Origin: Acidovorax delafieldii
GTDB lineage: Bacteria > Pseudomonadota > Gammaproteobacteria > Burkholderiales > Burkholderiaceae_C
Assembly (NCBI RefSeq): GCF_007993815.1
Contig: NZ_VJWE01000011.1
Span: 310,001-374,000, forward strand
Direction: 5' to 3'
DNA: 64,000 bases
Shown here: piece by piece, positions 14,927-23,784 of the stretch
How positions within the stretch are numbered: position 1 is the stretch's first letter
Layout: every line of letters starts with the position of its first letter
The notes under the pieces: model-generated
Told to the model about the DNA's origin: nothing
Databases searched by the model: none
Seen by the model: only the letters and a program-made list of their open reading frames with translations
Made by a program: the position numbers and the translations under genes

Positions 14927-15844
14927 ATGAAAGTTGACAACATTCTTCAGACCATTGGCAACACGCCCCACGTGCGCATCAACCGCCTGTTCGGCCCTGG
15001 CGCCAATGTGTGGGTGAAGTCGGAGCGCAGTAACCCCGGCGGCTCCATCAAGGACCGCATTGCGCTGGCGATGGTGGAAGACGCTGAAAAGTCCGGCGCG
15101 CTGAAGCCGGGCGGCACCATCATCGAGCCCACCAGCGGCAACACCGGCATTGGCCTGGCGCTGGTGGCGGCCGTCAAGGGCTACAAGCTCGTCCTCGTGA
15201 TGCCCGACAGCATGAGCATCGAACGCCGCCGCCTGATGCTGGCCTATGGCGCGCAGTTCGACCTGACCCCGCGCGAAAAAGGCATGAAGGGTGCCATCGC
15301 CCGCGCGCAAGAGCTGCAGGCGCAGACGCCCGGCTCGTGGATTCCGCAGCAGTTCGAGAACCCCGCCAACATCGACATCCATGTGCGCACCACGGCGCAG
15401 GAGATCCTGGCAGATTTCCCCGACGGCATTGATGTGCTGATCACGGGGGTGGGCACGGGTGGTCACATCACGGGCGTGGCGCGGGTGCTCAAAGCCAAGT
15501 TCCCCCAACTCAAGGTGTTTGCGGTGGAGCCCACGGCCTCGCCGGTGATCTCGGGCGGCGCGCCGTCGCCCCACCCCATCCAGGGCATTGGCGCGGGGTT
15601 CATCCCCAAGAACCTCGACACCAGCCTGCTCGACGGAGTGATCCAGGTCGATGCCGAACCGGCCCGCGAATACGCCCGCCGCTCTGCGCGCGAAGAGGGC
15701 ATCCTGGTGGGCATCTCGTCCGGCGCCACCTTGGCCGCCATTGCCCAGAAGCTGCCCGAGCTGCCCGCAGGCGCCAAGGTGCTGGGCTTCAACTACGACA
15801 CGGGCGAGCGCTACCTGTCGGTGGAAGGTTTCCTGCCGGCCTGA
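14927..15844 (+). CDS. cysK: Cysteine synthase A (O-acetylserine sulfhydrylase)
   Basis: A 305-residue PLP enzyme that makes cysteine from O-acetylserine and sulfide. It has the PLP lysine in GGSIKDR (~Lys42), the substrate loop PTSGNTG, the glycine-rich phosphate loop [10 protein letters not shown] and the CysK-type [15 protein letters not shown] segment, which favours CysK over CysM. AGGAG precedes ATG 14927. The gene ends in a strong factor-independent terminator. It is not obviously linked to either neighbour. Confidence 0.93.
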   Translation: MKVDNILQTIGNTPHVRINRLFGPGANVWVKSERSNPGGSIKDRIALAMVEDAEKSGALKPGGTIIEPTSGNTGIGLALVAAVKGYKLVLVMPDSMSIERRRLMLAYGAQFDLTPREKGMKGAIARAQELQAQTPGSWIPQQFENPANIDIHVRTTAQEILADFPDGIDVLITGVGTGGHITGVARVLKAKFPQLKVFAVEPTASPVISGGAPSPHPIQGIGAGFIPKNLDTSLLDGVIQVDAEPAREYARRSAREEGILVGISSGATLAAIAQKLPELPAGAKVLGFNYDTGERYLSVEGFLPA

Positions 15845-15873
15845 TGGCCGCTGGCACGCAGCGCACTCACACC

Positions 15874-15899
15874 AGGGCCCTTCGGGGCCCTTTTTTTTT
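15874..15899 (+). terminator. Rho-independent terminator after cysK
   Basis: A 7-bp stem AGGGCCC/GGGCCCT capped by TTCG is followed by a run of nine T (15891-15899). It lies 30 bp after the cysK stop. Confidence 0.92.
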
Positions 15900-16031
15900 G
15901 GGCTGCGCAGCACAAAGCCACGGCCAGCCGTCCTACAGCGGCGGGGCACGCAGGCCAGAACAATCAGTGTTCGCACCGGCCCACCTCTGCGGTGATTTCG
16001 CCGGAGCCCCTCCCAACGATTGCAACTGCCC

Positions 16032-16805
16032 ATGGCCCCGAACTCCGCGACAGACTCCCAGCCTATTGCGTTCAAGGTGCTCACCGTGAACGTGCACAAG
16101 GGCTTCACCACCTTCAACCGGCGCTTCATGCTGCACGAGCTGCGCGAGGCCGTGCGGGGCGTGGCGGCCGACCTGGTGTTCTTGCAGGAGGTGCTGGGCA
16201 CGCACCACCGGCACGCCAGCCGGTTCGCCAACTTTCCGCAGGTGCCGCACTACGAGTTTCTGGCCGACACAATCTGGTCGCAATACGCCTACGGCCGCAA
16301 TGCGGTGTATGACAACGGCGACCACGGCAATGCGCTGTTGTCCAAGTTTCCGATCACGCATTACGAGAACCACGACATCTCGGTGAGCGGGCCCGAACGG
16401 CGCGGCATGCTGCACTGCATGCTGCAGCCCCCCGGGCACCACCTGCCGGTGCATGCCGTATGTGTGCACCTGGGCCTGCAGGAGTCGCACCGGCAGCACC
16501 AGCTGCGCCGCGTGTGCGACCTGGTCAACAGCTTTCCCGCCCACGAGCCCGTGGTGCTGGCGGGCGACTTCAACGACTGGCGCCACCGTGCCCACCGGGT
16601 GCTTCAGCACGAGGCGGGATTGCAGGAAGTGTTTGTGCAGGCCTTTGGCCGGGCGGTGCGCACGTTTCCGGCGGCCATGCCGCTGCTGGCGCTGGACCGC
16701 ATTTATGTGCGCAACGCGACGGTTCACTCGCCACTGGCATTGCCCAAGAAACCCTGGGACAAGCTCTCGGACCATGCGCCCCTGGCTGCGGAGATCCTGC
16801 TATGA
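16032..16805 (+). CDS. Endonuclease/exonuclease/phosphatase-family protein (YbhP-like)
   Basis: A 257-residue EEP-fold enzyme. It shows the family order TVNVHKG (N-terminal Asn/His), LQEV with the metal-binding Glu, YGNAVYDNGDHGNALLSKFP, VHLGL, VVLAGDFNDW (DxN) and the C-terminal SDHAPLAAEI (Asp-His). ATG 16032 is chosen over an upstream in-frame TTG at 16020. It overlaps the cardiolipin synthase gene by 4 bp and is followed by a YbhN-like gene, the same order as ybhP-clsB-ybhN of E. coli. This suggests a role in envelope phospholipid turnover; the substrate is unknown. Confidence 0.9.
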   Translation: MAPNSATDSQPIAFKVLTVNVHKGFTTFNRRFMLHELREAVRGVAADLVFLQEVLGTHHRHASRFANFPQVPHYEFLADTIWSQYAYGRNAVYDNGDHGNALLSKFPITHYENHDISVSGPERRGMLHCMLQPPGHHLPVHAVCVHLGLQESHRQHQLRRVCDLVNSFPAHEPVVLAGDFNDWRHRAHRVLQHEAGLQEVFVQAFGRAVRTFPAAMPLLALDRIYVRNATVHSPLALPKKPWDKLSDHAPLAAEILL

Positions 16806-18040
16806 AACGCCCTACCTTCCGCGCGCCACGCTCGTCCCGCTGGGTGCCCGGCAACCATTTCGAGTTGCTCGAAAACGGCGAGGAGTTCTTTCCCCGCGTG
16901 TTCCAGGCCATTGCCGAAGCCCGGCGCGAGGTCATGCTGGAAACCTTCATCCTGTTCGAGGACAAGATCGGCCAGCAGCTGCACGCCGCTTTACTGGCGG
17001 CCGCCCGGCGGGGCGTGGAGGTGCATGTGCTGGTGGACGGCTTTGGCTCGCCCGATCTGTCGGACCAGTTTGTCGGCAGCCTGGTGGAGGCCGGCGTGCA
17101 CTTTCGCATCTTTGACCCGGGCCGCCGTTTCCTGGGCCAGCGGCTGAACCTGCTGCGCCGCATGCATCGCAAGATCGTGGTGGTGGACGGGCACCTGGGG
17201 TTCATTGGTGGCATCAACTACTCGGCCGACCATGTGGCCGACTTTGGCCCCGAAGCCAAGCAGGACTATGCCGTGCAGGTGCGCGGCCCCATCGTGGCGC
17301 AGATGCACCACTTCACCCGCGAGGCCGTGCTCAGCCGCCAGGACCGCAAGCGCCACCAGGCCGCAGGCATCACAGGGCGCCCGCACGCGGGCACGGCGCA
17401 CGCGATGTTCGTGACACGCGACAACCAGCAGCACACCAACGACATCGAGCGCCACTACCGCGTGGCCCTGCGCGCAGCGCGCAGCCGGGTGGTGATTGCC
17501 AACGCCTACTTCTTCCCGGGTTACCGGTTCATCCGCGAGATGCGGCGCGCCGCGAAACGGGGGGTGGATGTGCGCATCATCCTGCAAGGCCAGCCCGACA
17601 TGCCCATCGTGAAGACGGCAGCCAGCCTGCTGTACGACCACCTGCAGCGCGCAGGCGTGCGGGTGTACGAATACTGCGACCGCCCGCTGCACGGCAAGGT
17701 GGCGCTGGTGGACGAGGACTGGTCCACCGTGGGCTCCAGCAACCTTGACCCGCTGAGCCTGTCGCTGAACCTCGAGGCCAACGTGATCATCCAGGACCGT
17801 GCCTTCAACGCCCATCTGCACCGCCGCCTGTCGCACCTCATGGAGCACAGCTGCAAGCAGGTGGAAGCCACAGCCCCCAGCCGCTGGAACGGTCTGCGCC
17901 TGCTGCGCAGCTATGCGGTGTTCCACTTGCTGCGCTGGTTCCCCGCATGGGCGGGCTGGCTGCCCCGGCACGAGCCCCACATCACGCTCGCGAACCCGGG
18001 GGCGGATGCGGCAGAGCCCGCCGGCAGCCCCGCCACCTGA
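16802..18040 (+). CDS. clsB: Cardiolipin synthase B-like phospholipase D family protein
   Basis: A 412-residue protein with two PLD domains. HKD motif 1 is HRKIVVVDGHLGFIGG (~residues 122-137) and motif 2 is HGKVALVDEDWSTVGSSN (~297-314), both with intact His, Lys and Asp. There is no N-terminal membrane hairpin, which fits ClsB rather than ClsA. It would condense phosphatidylglycerol (or use phosphatidyl transfer) to make cardiolipin at the inner membrane. Its start (ATGA) overlaps the YbhP-like stop, and the YbhN-like gene follows after 17 bp. Confidence 0.92.
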   Translation: MKRPTFRAPRSSRWVPGNHFELLENGEEFFPRVFQAIAEARREVMLETFILFEDKIGQQLHAALLAAARRGVEVHVLVDGFGSPDLSDQFVGSLVEAGVHFRIFDPGRRFLGQRLNLLRRMHRKIVVVDGHLGFIGGINYSADHVADFGPEAKQDYAVQVRGPIVAQMHHFTREAVLSRQDRKRHQAAGITGRPHAGTAHAMFVTRDNQQHTNDIERHYRVALRAARSRVVIANAYFFPGYRFIREMRRAAKRGVDVRIILQGQPDMPIVKTAASLLYDHLQRAGVRVYEYCDRPLHGKVALVDEDWSTVGSSNLDPLSLSLNLEANVIIQDRAFNAHLHRRLSHLMEHSCKQVEATAPSRWNGLRLLRSYAVFHLLRWFPAWAGWLPRHEPHITLANPGADAAEPAGSPAT

Positions 18041-18057
18041 ACTGGCAGGCGCCCACC

Positions 18058-19128
18058 ATGGCCACCCCCACGCTGCACGCGGACACCCAGGCGGGCGGCG
18101 CCACCGACGCCCTGCAGGCGCCATCCCGCAGAAGCAGCAACCGCCACACCGCCAGCGGCTGGCGCCACTGGCCGCAGCAGGCCTGGTGGCCCTGGCTCAC
18201 CCGGGGGCTCGCCCTCGCCTTCTTTGCGGTGGTGGCCGGACTGATCTTTCGGCAGGCGCGCTCGGTGGACTGGCCCGCCGTGCTGCAGGCGCTGCGCGAC
18301 CTGCCCACCACTGCACTGGCGCTGGGCGGCGCGCTGGCGCTGCTGAGCCACTTCACCTACGGCAGCTTTGACTGGGTGGGGCGCCATTGCAGCGGCCACC
18401 GCCTGACGCGCGGCACCACGCTGGCGATTGCCATGACGAGCTATCCGTTCACGCTCAACCTGGGCTCGCTGATTGGCGGCGTGGGCGTGCGCTACCGGCT
18501 GTACGACCGGCGCGGTGTGGACCCCGGCACCATCGGCCAGGTGGTGGGCACCAGCATCGTGACCAACTGGGTGGGCTACCTGATGCTGGCAGGCGTGCTG
18601 TCATGGTTGTGGCAGCCACCAGCAGTGGCCGGGTGGACGGTAGCGCCCTGGCAATGGCACTTGGGCGGCACGGTACTGGGCGGCCTGCCGCTGGCCTACC
18701 TGGCACTGTGCGCGGTGCGCAGGGGCCGCGCGCTCACGCTGCGCGGCCATGCGTTTCCGCTACCGCACTGGCCCGTGGCGCTGTGGCAAATCGCGGCATC
18801 GGCCACCAACTGGATGCTTATGGGCGCCGCACTGTGGACGGTGCTGCAACACCAGGTGGCCTACCCCGCCGCCCTGGCCACAGTGCTGCTGGGCGCCGTG
18901 GCCGGGCTGGTGCTGCGCGTGCCTGCGGGCCTGGGCGTGCTGGAGGCCGTGGGCGTGGCGCTGCTGGCCACCGACGCATTGGGGCAAGAACAGGTGCTGG
19001 CGGCACTGCTGGCCTACCGGGCGCTGTACTACTTTGGGCCGTTGGTGCTGGCCGCCGTGGCACTGGGTGTGGCCGAGCTGCGCTGGCGCCAGGGGCCTGC
19101 GCAAGGCATGCAGCGCACTCTGCAGTGA
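18058..19128 (+). CDS. YbhN/UPF0104 (LPG synthase transmembrane-like) membrane protein
   Basis: A 356-residue polytopic protein of the lysylphosphatidylglycerol synthase TM-region/UPF0104 family. Hydrophobic segments recur from about residue 45 to the end; SYPFTLNLGSLIGGVGVRYRLY and LRVPAGLGVLEAVGVALL are family-like blocks. There is no C-terminal aminoacyl transferase domain, so it cannot make lysyl-PG by itself. It completes the ybhP-clsB-ybhN-like operon. The function is not established; lipid handling in the inner membrane is the natural guess. Confidence 0.88.
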   Translation: MATPTLHADTQAGGATDALQAPSRRSSNRHTASGWRHWPQQAWWPWLTRGLALAFFAVVAGLIFRQARSVDWPAVLQALRDLPTTALALGGALALLSHFTYGSFDWVGRHCSGHRLTRGTTLAIAMTSYPFTLNLGSLIGGVGVRYRLYDRRGVDPGTIGQVVGTSIVTNWVGYLMLAGVLSWLWQPPAVAGWTVAPWQWHLGGTVLGGLPLAYLALCAVRRGRALTLRGHAFPLPHWPVALWQIAASATNWMLMGAALWTVLQHQVAYPAALATVLLGAVAGLVLRVPAGLGVLEAVGVALLATDALGQEQVLAALLAYRALYYFGPLVLAAVALGVAELRWRQGPAQGMQRTLQ

Positions 19129-19130
19129 GA

Positions 19131-19191
19131 ATTTCAGCCAAAAGTGCCAGATGCGCTAGTGCATATTGGCCTTGTTGCTATCATTTTTATA
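19131..19191 (-). repeat. Short interspersed palindromic repeat (after the YbhN-like gene)
   Basis: Read on the minus strand it gives ATGATAGCAACAAGGCCAAT, then ATGCACTAGCGCAT at its centre, then CTGGCACTTTTGGCTG. It starts within 3 bp of the YbhN-like stop codon and is clearly richer in A+T than its surroundings. It is more diverged from the 5134 copy than the others. Confidence 0.6.
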
Positions 19192-19314
19192 TAGCCCTGC
19201 CGCCCGATACCCCGGTAACTCGGTCCGACAGGGGTTCCGCCCGCTGCGCGGACCCCGTATCATCCCGGCCCCACGCTATTGCTTTTCGCCCGATCGACAC
19301 GGGCCCGCAAGACC

Positions 19315-21033
19315 ATGATCCGACTCTCCGAAATCCGGCTGCCGTTCACCGTGGCCGAAGCCCCCGAGGCGCCCCTGCGCGCCGCTGCCGCCCACATTCT
19401 GGGCCTGGCAGACGCCGACATTGCCCACCTGCACGTCTTCAAGCGCAGCTTTGACGCACGCAAGGCCGACCTGCTGGCGGTCTACATCGTGGACATCACG
19501 CTCGCCCAGCCTGAACGCGAAGCCGCGCTGCTCGCAAAGTTTGCAGGCAACCCGCACATCCAGCCCACGCCCGACATGGCCTGGCACCCCGTGGGCCAGG
19601 CGCCTGCCGACCTGCCCCTGCGCCCCGTGGTGGTGGGCTTTGGCCCCTGCGGCATCTTTGCGGCACTGGTGCTGGCTCAGATGGGCTTCAAGCCCATCGT
19701 GCTGGAGCGCGGCAAGACCGTGCGTGAACGCACCAAGGACACCTGGGGCCTGTGGCGCAAGCGCGAGCTGCATGCCGAAAGCAACGTGCAGTTTGGCGAG
19801 GGCGGCGCAGGTACCTTCAGCGACGGCAAGCTCTACAGCCAGATCAAGGACCCGCGTCACCTGGGCCGCAAGGTGATGAACGAGTTCGTCAAAGCCGGTG
19901 CGCCCGAAGAAATCCTGTATGTCGCCCACCCGCACATCGGTACCTTCAAGCTGGTGAAGGTGGTGGAAAACCTGCGCGAGCAGATCATTGCGCTGGGCGG
20001 CGAGATCCGCTTTGAGCAGCGCGTGACGGACGTGGTCATCGAAGGCACAGGCGGTGCGCGCCACCTGCGCGGCCTGAAGGTGCTCAACCAGGCCACGGGC
20101 GAGACCACCGAGCTGCGCGCCGACCACGTCGTGATGGCGCTGGGCCACAGCTCGCGCGACACCTTTGCCATGCTGTACCAGCGCGGCGTGGCCATGGAGG
20201 CCAAGCCGTTTTCCATCGGTTTCCGCATCGAGCACCCGCAGGGCGTGATCGACCGCGCCCGCTGGGGCCGCCACGCAGGCCACCCGCTGCTGGGCGCAGC
20301 CGACTACAAGCTGGTGCACCACGCCGCCAATGGCCGCGCGGTGTACAGCTTTTGCATGTGCCCCGGTGGGACGGTGGTGGCCGCCACCAGCGAGCCCCAC
20401 CGCGTGGTGACCAACGGCATGAGCCAATATTCACGCAACGAGCGCAATGCCAACGCGGGCATGGTGGTGGGCATCGATCCGCGCGACTACCCGCAGGACG
20501 CGCAGGCGTTTGAAACCCACCTGGGCCAGACCTACGGCGTGGAGGCCCTGCCTGCCGGGCAGTTCCACCCCCTGTCGGGCAGCGTGCTGCAGCGCCAGCT
20601 CGAATCGAATGCGTTTGTGCTGGGCGGCCGTGACTACAGCGCACCGGGCCAACTGGTGGGCGAGTTCATTGCGGGCAAGCCTTCGACCCAGCTGGGCAGC
20701 GTGGAGCCCTCGTACAAGCCCGGCGTGGCCCTGGGCGACCTGCACGCTGCCCTGCCCGGCTATGCCATCGAGGCGCTGCGCGAGGCGCTGCCCGTGTTCG
20801 GCCGCAAGATCAAGGGCTTTGATATGCACGACGCGGTGCTGACGGGCGTGGAGACACGCACCTCGTCGCCGCTCAAGATTGGCCGTGGCGACAACTTGCA
20901 AAGCCTGAACACGCCGGGCCTGTACCCGGCGGGCGAAGGCGCCAGCTACGCGGGCGGCATTCTGTCCGCCGGCGTGGATGGCATCAAGGTCGGCGAGGCC
21001 GTGGCCCGGAGCCTGCTGGGCGCAACGGGCTGA
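19315..21033 (+). CDS. FAD-dependent oxidoreductase (COG2509-like)
   Basis: A 572-residue flavoprotein. After a ~95-residue N-terminal domain it has a dinucleotide-binding motif (VVVGFGPCGIFAALVLAQMGFKPIVLERG, residues ~100-128), the conserved FGEGGAGTFSDGKL, and near the C-terminus LYPAGEGASYAGGILSAGVDG, which closes the FAD site. This architecture is typical of the uncharacterised NAD(P)/FAD-dependent proteins of COG2509. ATG 19315 is preferred over an upstream frame extension because it gives MIRLSEIRLPF, the usual N-terminus. Substrate unknown. Confidence 0.88.
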   Translation: MIRLSEIRLPFTVAEAPEAPLRAAAAHILGLADADIAHLHVFKRSFDARKADLLAVYIVDITLAQPEREAALLAKFAGNPHIQPTPDMAWHPVGQAPADLPLRPVVVGFGPCGIFAALVLAQMGFKPIVLERGKTVRERTKDTWGLWRKRELHAESNVQFGEGGAGTFSDGKLYSQIKDPRHLGRKVMNEFVKAGAPEEILYVAHPHIGTFKLVKVVENLREQIIALGGEIRFEQRVTDVVIEGTGGARHLRGLKVLNQATGETTELRADHVVMALGHSSRDTFAMLYQRGVAMEAKPFSIGFRIEHPQGVIDRARWGRHAGHPLLGAADYKLVHHAANGRAVYSFCMCPGGTVVAATSEPHRVVTNGMSQYSRNERNANAGMVVGIDPRDYPQDAQAFETHLGQTYGVEALPAGQFHPLSGSVLQRQLESNAFVLGGRDYSAPGQLVGEFIAGKPSTQLGSVEPSYKPGVALGDLHAALPGYAIEALREALPVFGRKIKGFDMHDAVLTGVETRTSSPLKIGRGDNLQSLNTPGLYPAGEGASYAGGILSAGVDGIKVGEAVARSLLGATG

Positions 21034-21067
21034 CCTGCCTCCTGGCGGTGCCGGCCCGGGGCACCGC

Positions 21068-22411
21068 TTACTTGCGCTGCAAAAAGTCCACGGCCAGCGC
21101 CGCCAGCGAGCGGGCGCCCACGGGCAACTGGTCTTCGTCGATGTCGAACAGCGCAGAGTGGTTGGGCGGGGCCTTGGCAAAATCCTTGCCCTTGGGTGGC
21201 GCACCCAGGAAGTAGAAGAAGCCCGGCACGACCTTCTGGAACTCCGAGAAGTCCTCCGACCCTGCCACCTTCGGGATCACCATGGTCTTGCCGCCCATGG
21301 CCAGGTTCAGCGCGGGCAGCGAGGCCTGCGTGAGCGGCGCGGGGTTAGTGGTCACGGGGTAGGCCACGGGGCCAAAACGCACGCTGGCCTTGGCACCGCT
21401 GGCGGCGGCAATCGACTCGGCCGTGGTGGTGATGCGCTTGAGCGCTTCCTGGCGCATGTCTTCGTCAAAGGTGCGCAGCGTGCCCATCATCTCCACCTTG
21501 TCGGGGATGATGTTGTAGCGGGTGCCGCCTTGGATCTGGCCGATGGTGACCACGGCCGGCTCCTGGCTGATGTTGAGCTGGCGGCTCACCACGGTCTGCA
21601 GGCCCATCACCACCTGGCTGGCGGCCACGATGGGGTCGATGGTGGCCCACGGCGACGAGCCATGGCCGCCACGCCCTTCCACATGGATGGTGATGTTGTC
21701 CGACCCGGCCATCAGCGGGCCGCTGCGGTAGCCCACCACGCCGCCAGGCAGGTTGGAGGTGATGTGCAGCCCATAGATGGCCTGCACGTCCTTGAGCGCA
21801 CCGGCTTCGATCATGGCCTTGGCGCCGAAGCTGGGCACCTTGCCGTTGGCGTCGGGCTCCACGGGCGCGCCCTCTTCGGCGGGCTGGAAGATGAACCTGA
21901 TCGTGCCCGGCAGCTGCGCCTTCATGCCCGCCAGCACCTCGGCCGCGCCCATCAGCATGGCGGTGTGGGCGTCATGGCCACAGGCGTGCATCACGGGCAC
22001 TTCCTTGCCCAGGTAGTTGGCCTTGGCCTTGCTCGCAAACGGCAGGCCGGTGTTCTCGGGCACGGGCAGGGCATCCATGTCAGCGCGCAGGGCCACCACC
22101 TTGCCGGGCAGGCCTCCCTTGAGCGTGCCCACCACGCCGGTGCCGCCCACGCCGGTCTGCACGTCCATGCCCAGCTTCTTCAGGTGCTCGGCCACGAGCT
22201 TGGCCGTGCGCACTTCCTGGCCCGAGAGTTCGGGGTGGGCATGGATGTCGCGGCGCCAGTTGACCATCTTGGGCGCCACGGCCGTCACGGCGGCATCGAT
22301 GGCCTGCAGGCCGGCGGCGTCCAGGGCCTGGGCCTGGGCGGACGATGCGAACGTCAGCCCGCTGAGAAGCAGGCCGGTGGCCAGCGAGATGGCAGAGAGG
22401 GGTTTGTGCAT
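21068..22411 (-). CDS. Secreted M20D-family amidohydrolase/carboxypeptidase
   Basis: A 447-residue M20D metallohydrolase (hippurate hydrolase/IAA-amino acid hydrolase type). A signal peptide (MHKPLSAISLATGLLLSGL..AQA) indicates export to the periplasm. Metal ligands are visible in RRDIHAHPELSGQE, MHACGHDAHTAML, PAEEGAP and the late GSEDFSEF. The dimerisation domain with GRGGHGSSPW lies in the middle. ATG 22411 is chosen because it begins the signal peptide. It is divergent from an AraC-type regulator across 96 bp, suggesting substrate-induced expression. It would cleave N-acyl amino acids or small peptides. Confidence 0.9.
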   Translation of the reverse strand: MHKPLSAISLATGLLLSGLTFASSAQAQALDAAGLQAIDAAVTAVAPKMVNWRRDIHAHPELSGQEVRTAKLVAEHLKKLGMDVQTGVGGTGVVGTLKGGLPGKVVALRADMDALPVPENTGLPFASKAKANYLGKEVPVMHACGHDAHTAMLMGAAEVLAGMKAQLPGTIRFIFQPAEEGAPVEPDANGKVPSFGAKAMIEAGALKDVQAIYGLHITSNLPGGVVGYRSGPLMAGSDNITIHVEGRGGHGSSPWATIDPIVAASQVVMGLQTVVSRQLNISQEPAVVTIGQIQGGTRYNIIPDKVEMMGTLRTFDEDMRQEALKRITTTAESIAAASGAKASVRFGPVAYPVTTNPAPLTQASLPALNLAMGGKTMVIPKVAGSEDFSEFQKVVPGFFYFLGAPPKGKDFAKAPPNHSALFDIDEDQLPVGARSLAALAVDFLQRK

Positions 22412-22507
22412 GAGACAGATCCGTGCAGGAAGTGAAAACAAAAAGGAACGCGGCAAAAAAACGCACGTTCATGCTAAGAGCCCACCCCACGCTGCAGACA
22501 AGCGAAA

Positions 22508-23599
22508 ATGGCCATCCACAGAGCCAATATCGCCATGCCCCGTTCTTCTGTCCCATCTGCGACGGCGCCGGTTTTTCGCATCGACATCCCGCTGCTGCCC
22601 GAATCGGCGGTGGGCAACGCACTGCAGTTCATCGACCTCTTGCGCAGCGCCAATCTGCTGGCCGGCTTGCGGGGCGGCGTCGGCTCGCCCCGCCTGGCCT
22701 GGCGGCTGCTGGACGCCCAAGGCCAGCCGCTGGCGCACCAGCCGGGCCCGCTGGCGGCCTACACGCAGCCCACGGCGGCACCTGCCGAGGGGCCGGCATT
22801 CGCCTGGTTCATTCCCTCCTTCCACGCCGCCGACATCCCCGCCATCCGCAGCGTGGCGTCGCGCCACCGCGCCCTCTCGCGCCAGATCGGCATTGCGCTG
22901 GATGCCGGGCACAAGGTGCTCACCGTCGGCAACGGGGCCTGGCTGGCGGCGCAGAGCGGGCGCCTGCAGGGCCGCCGCTGCGGCCTGCCGTGGTTCTACC
23001 TGGCCGGGTTTGAGCGCGACTTTCCCGACATCGACCTCGATGCAGGCCACGACCTCACCGATGACGGCCCCTGGCTGAGCTGTGCGCTGCCCCACAGCCT
23101 GGGAGAAATGGCCATCGCCCTGGTGCGCCACGCACTGGGCGACGCGCTGGCCCAGACCTGCGCCAGCGTGCTGCGGCCCGACCACGAACGCGCCCGGGCT
23201 GCGCTGCAGGCCAATGCGCAGCAACACATCCCCGCGACGCGCGACAGCACCCTGGCCCGCGCCATGGCCTGGATGGAGACCCATCTGGACGAGCCCTATT
23301 CGCTGGCCCGGCTGGCAGAGGCGGCGGCGGTGAGCCCGCGCACTTTGCTGCGGCACTTTCAGCTGGAGCTGTCGCAGTCGCCGCTGGACCACCTGCACAG
23401 CCTGCGCTGCGCACGCGCCAAGGTGCTGCTGGAGGTGACGCTGGAGAGCGTGCCCAGCATTGCGACGGCCTGCGGCTATGCCGACCCGGCGGCGTTCCGG
23501 CGCATCTTTGTGCGCTACACCGGCATGGCACCGGCCGAGTACCGCAAGCGCCATGCACTGCGCGCGCCGCGCAGGCGCTGGCGGGTGGATCTGACGTGA
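22508..23599 (+). CDS. GlxA-like AraC-family transcriptional regulator
   Basis: A 363-residue regulator. The N-terminal ~200 residues resemble a DJ-1/PfpI-like amidotransferase fold without a catalytic Cys motif I can recognise. The C-terminal ~100 residues carry the double HTH of AraC proteins (MAWMETHLDEPYSLARLAEAAAVSPRTLLRHF, then IATACGYADPAAFRRIF). An alternative start at 22535 would remove nine residues. Divergence from the amidohydrolase suggests that gene as its target. A MITE-like element follows 20 bp after its stop. Confidence 0.88.
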   Translation: MAIHRANIAMPRSSVPSATAPVFRIDIPLLPESAVGNALQFIDLLRSANLLAGLRGGVGSPRLAWRLLDAQGQPLAHQPGPLAAYTQPTAAPAEGPAFAWFIPSFHAADIPAIRSVASRHRALSRQIGIALDAGHKVLTVGNGAWLAAQSGRLQGRRCGLPWFYLAGFERDFPDIDLDAGHDLTDDGPWLSCALPHSLGEMAIALVRHALGDALAQTCASVLRPDHERARAALQANAQQHIPATRDSTLARAMAWMETHLDEPYSLARLAEAAAVSPRTLLRHFQLELSQSPLDHLHSLRCARAKVLLEVTLESVPSIATACGYADPAAFRRIFVRYTGMAPAEYRKRHALRAPRRRWRVDLT

Positions 23600-23619
23600 A
23601 AGCCCGGTGTACTCTCGCC

Positions 23620-23784
23620 TAGTGTGCTGTCCCGCAAATAGCTACACGAAATGAAATCGATGGCATCGCGCCCAGGGCAAGGAGCAAACCGCAGTGATAG
23701 CCGTAGCTATCGCGAGGATTTGCAACGCAGCCCTGGGGGTGAGGACGCGACTTCATGTGCAGTTATTTGCGGGATAGCACACTA
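23620..23784. mobile_element. MITE-like element 2 (165 bp, TA-flanked), sharing a core with element 1
   Basis: Terminal inverted repeats GTGTGCTGTCCCGCAAATA (23622-23640) and its partner at 23764-23782 match at 18 of 19 positions, flanked by TA on each side. The core at 23677-23728 matches 4967-5018 at about 49 of 52 positions, centred on GATAGC-CGTA-GCTATC, but the terminal repeats are unrelated to those of element 1. The right flanking TA is part of the TAG stop codon of the chemoreceptor gene on the minus strand. No transposase is inside. Confidence 0.78.
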
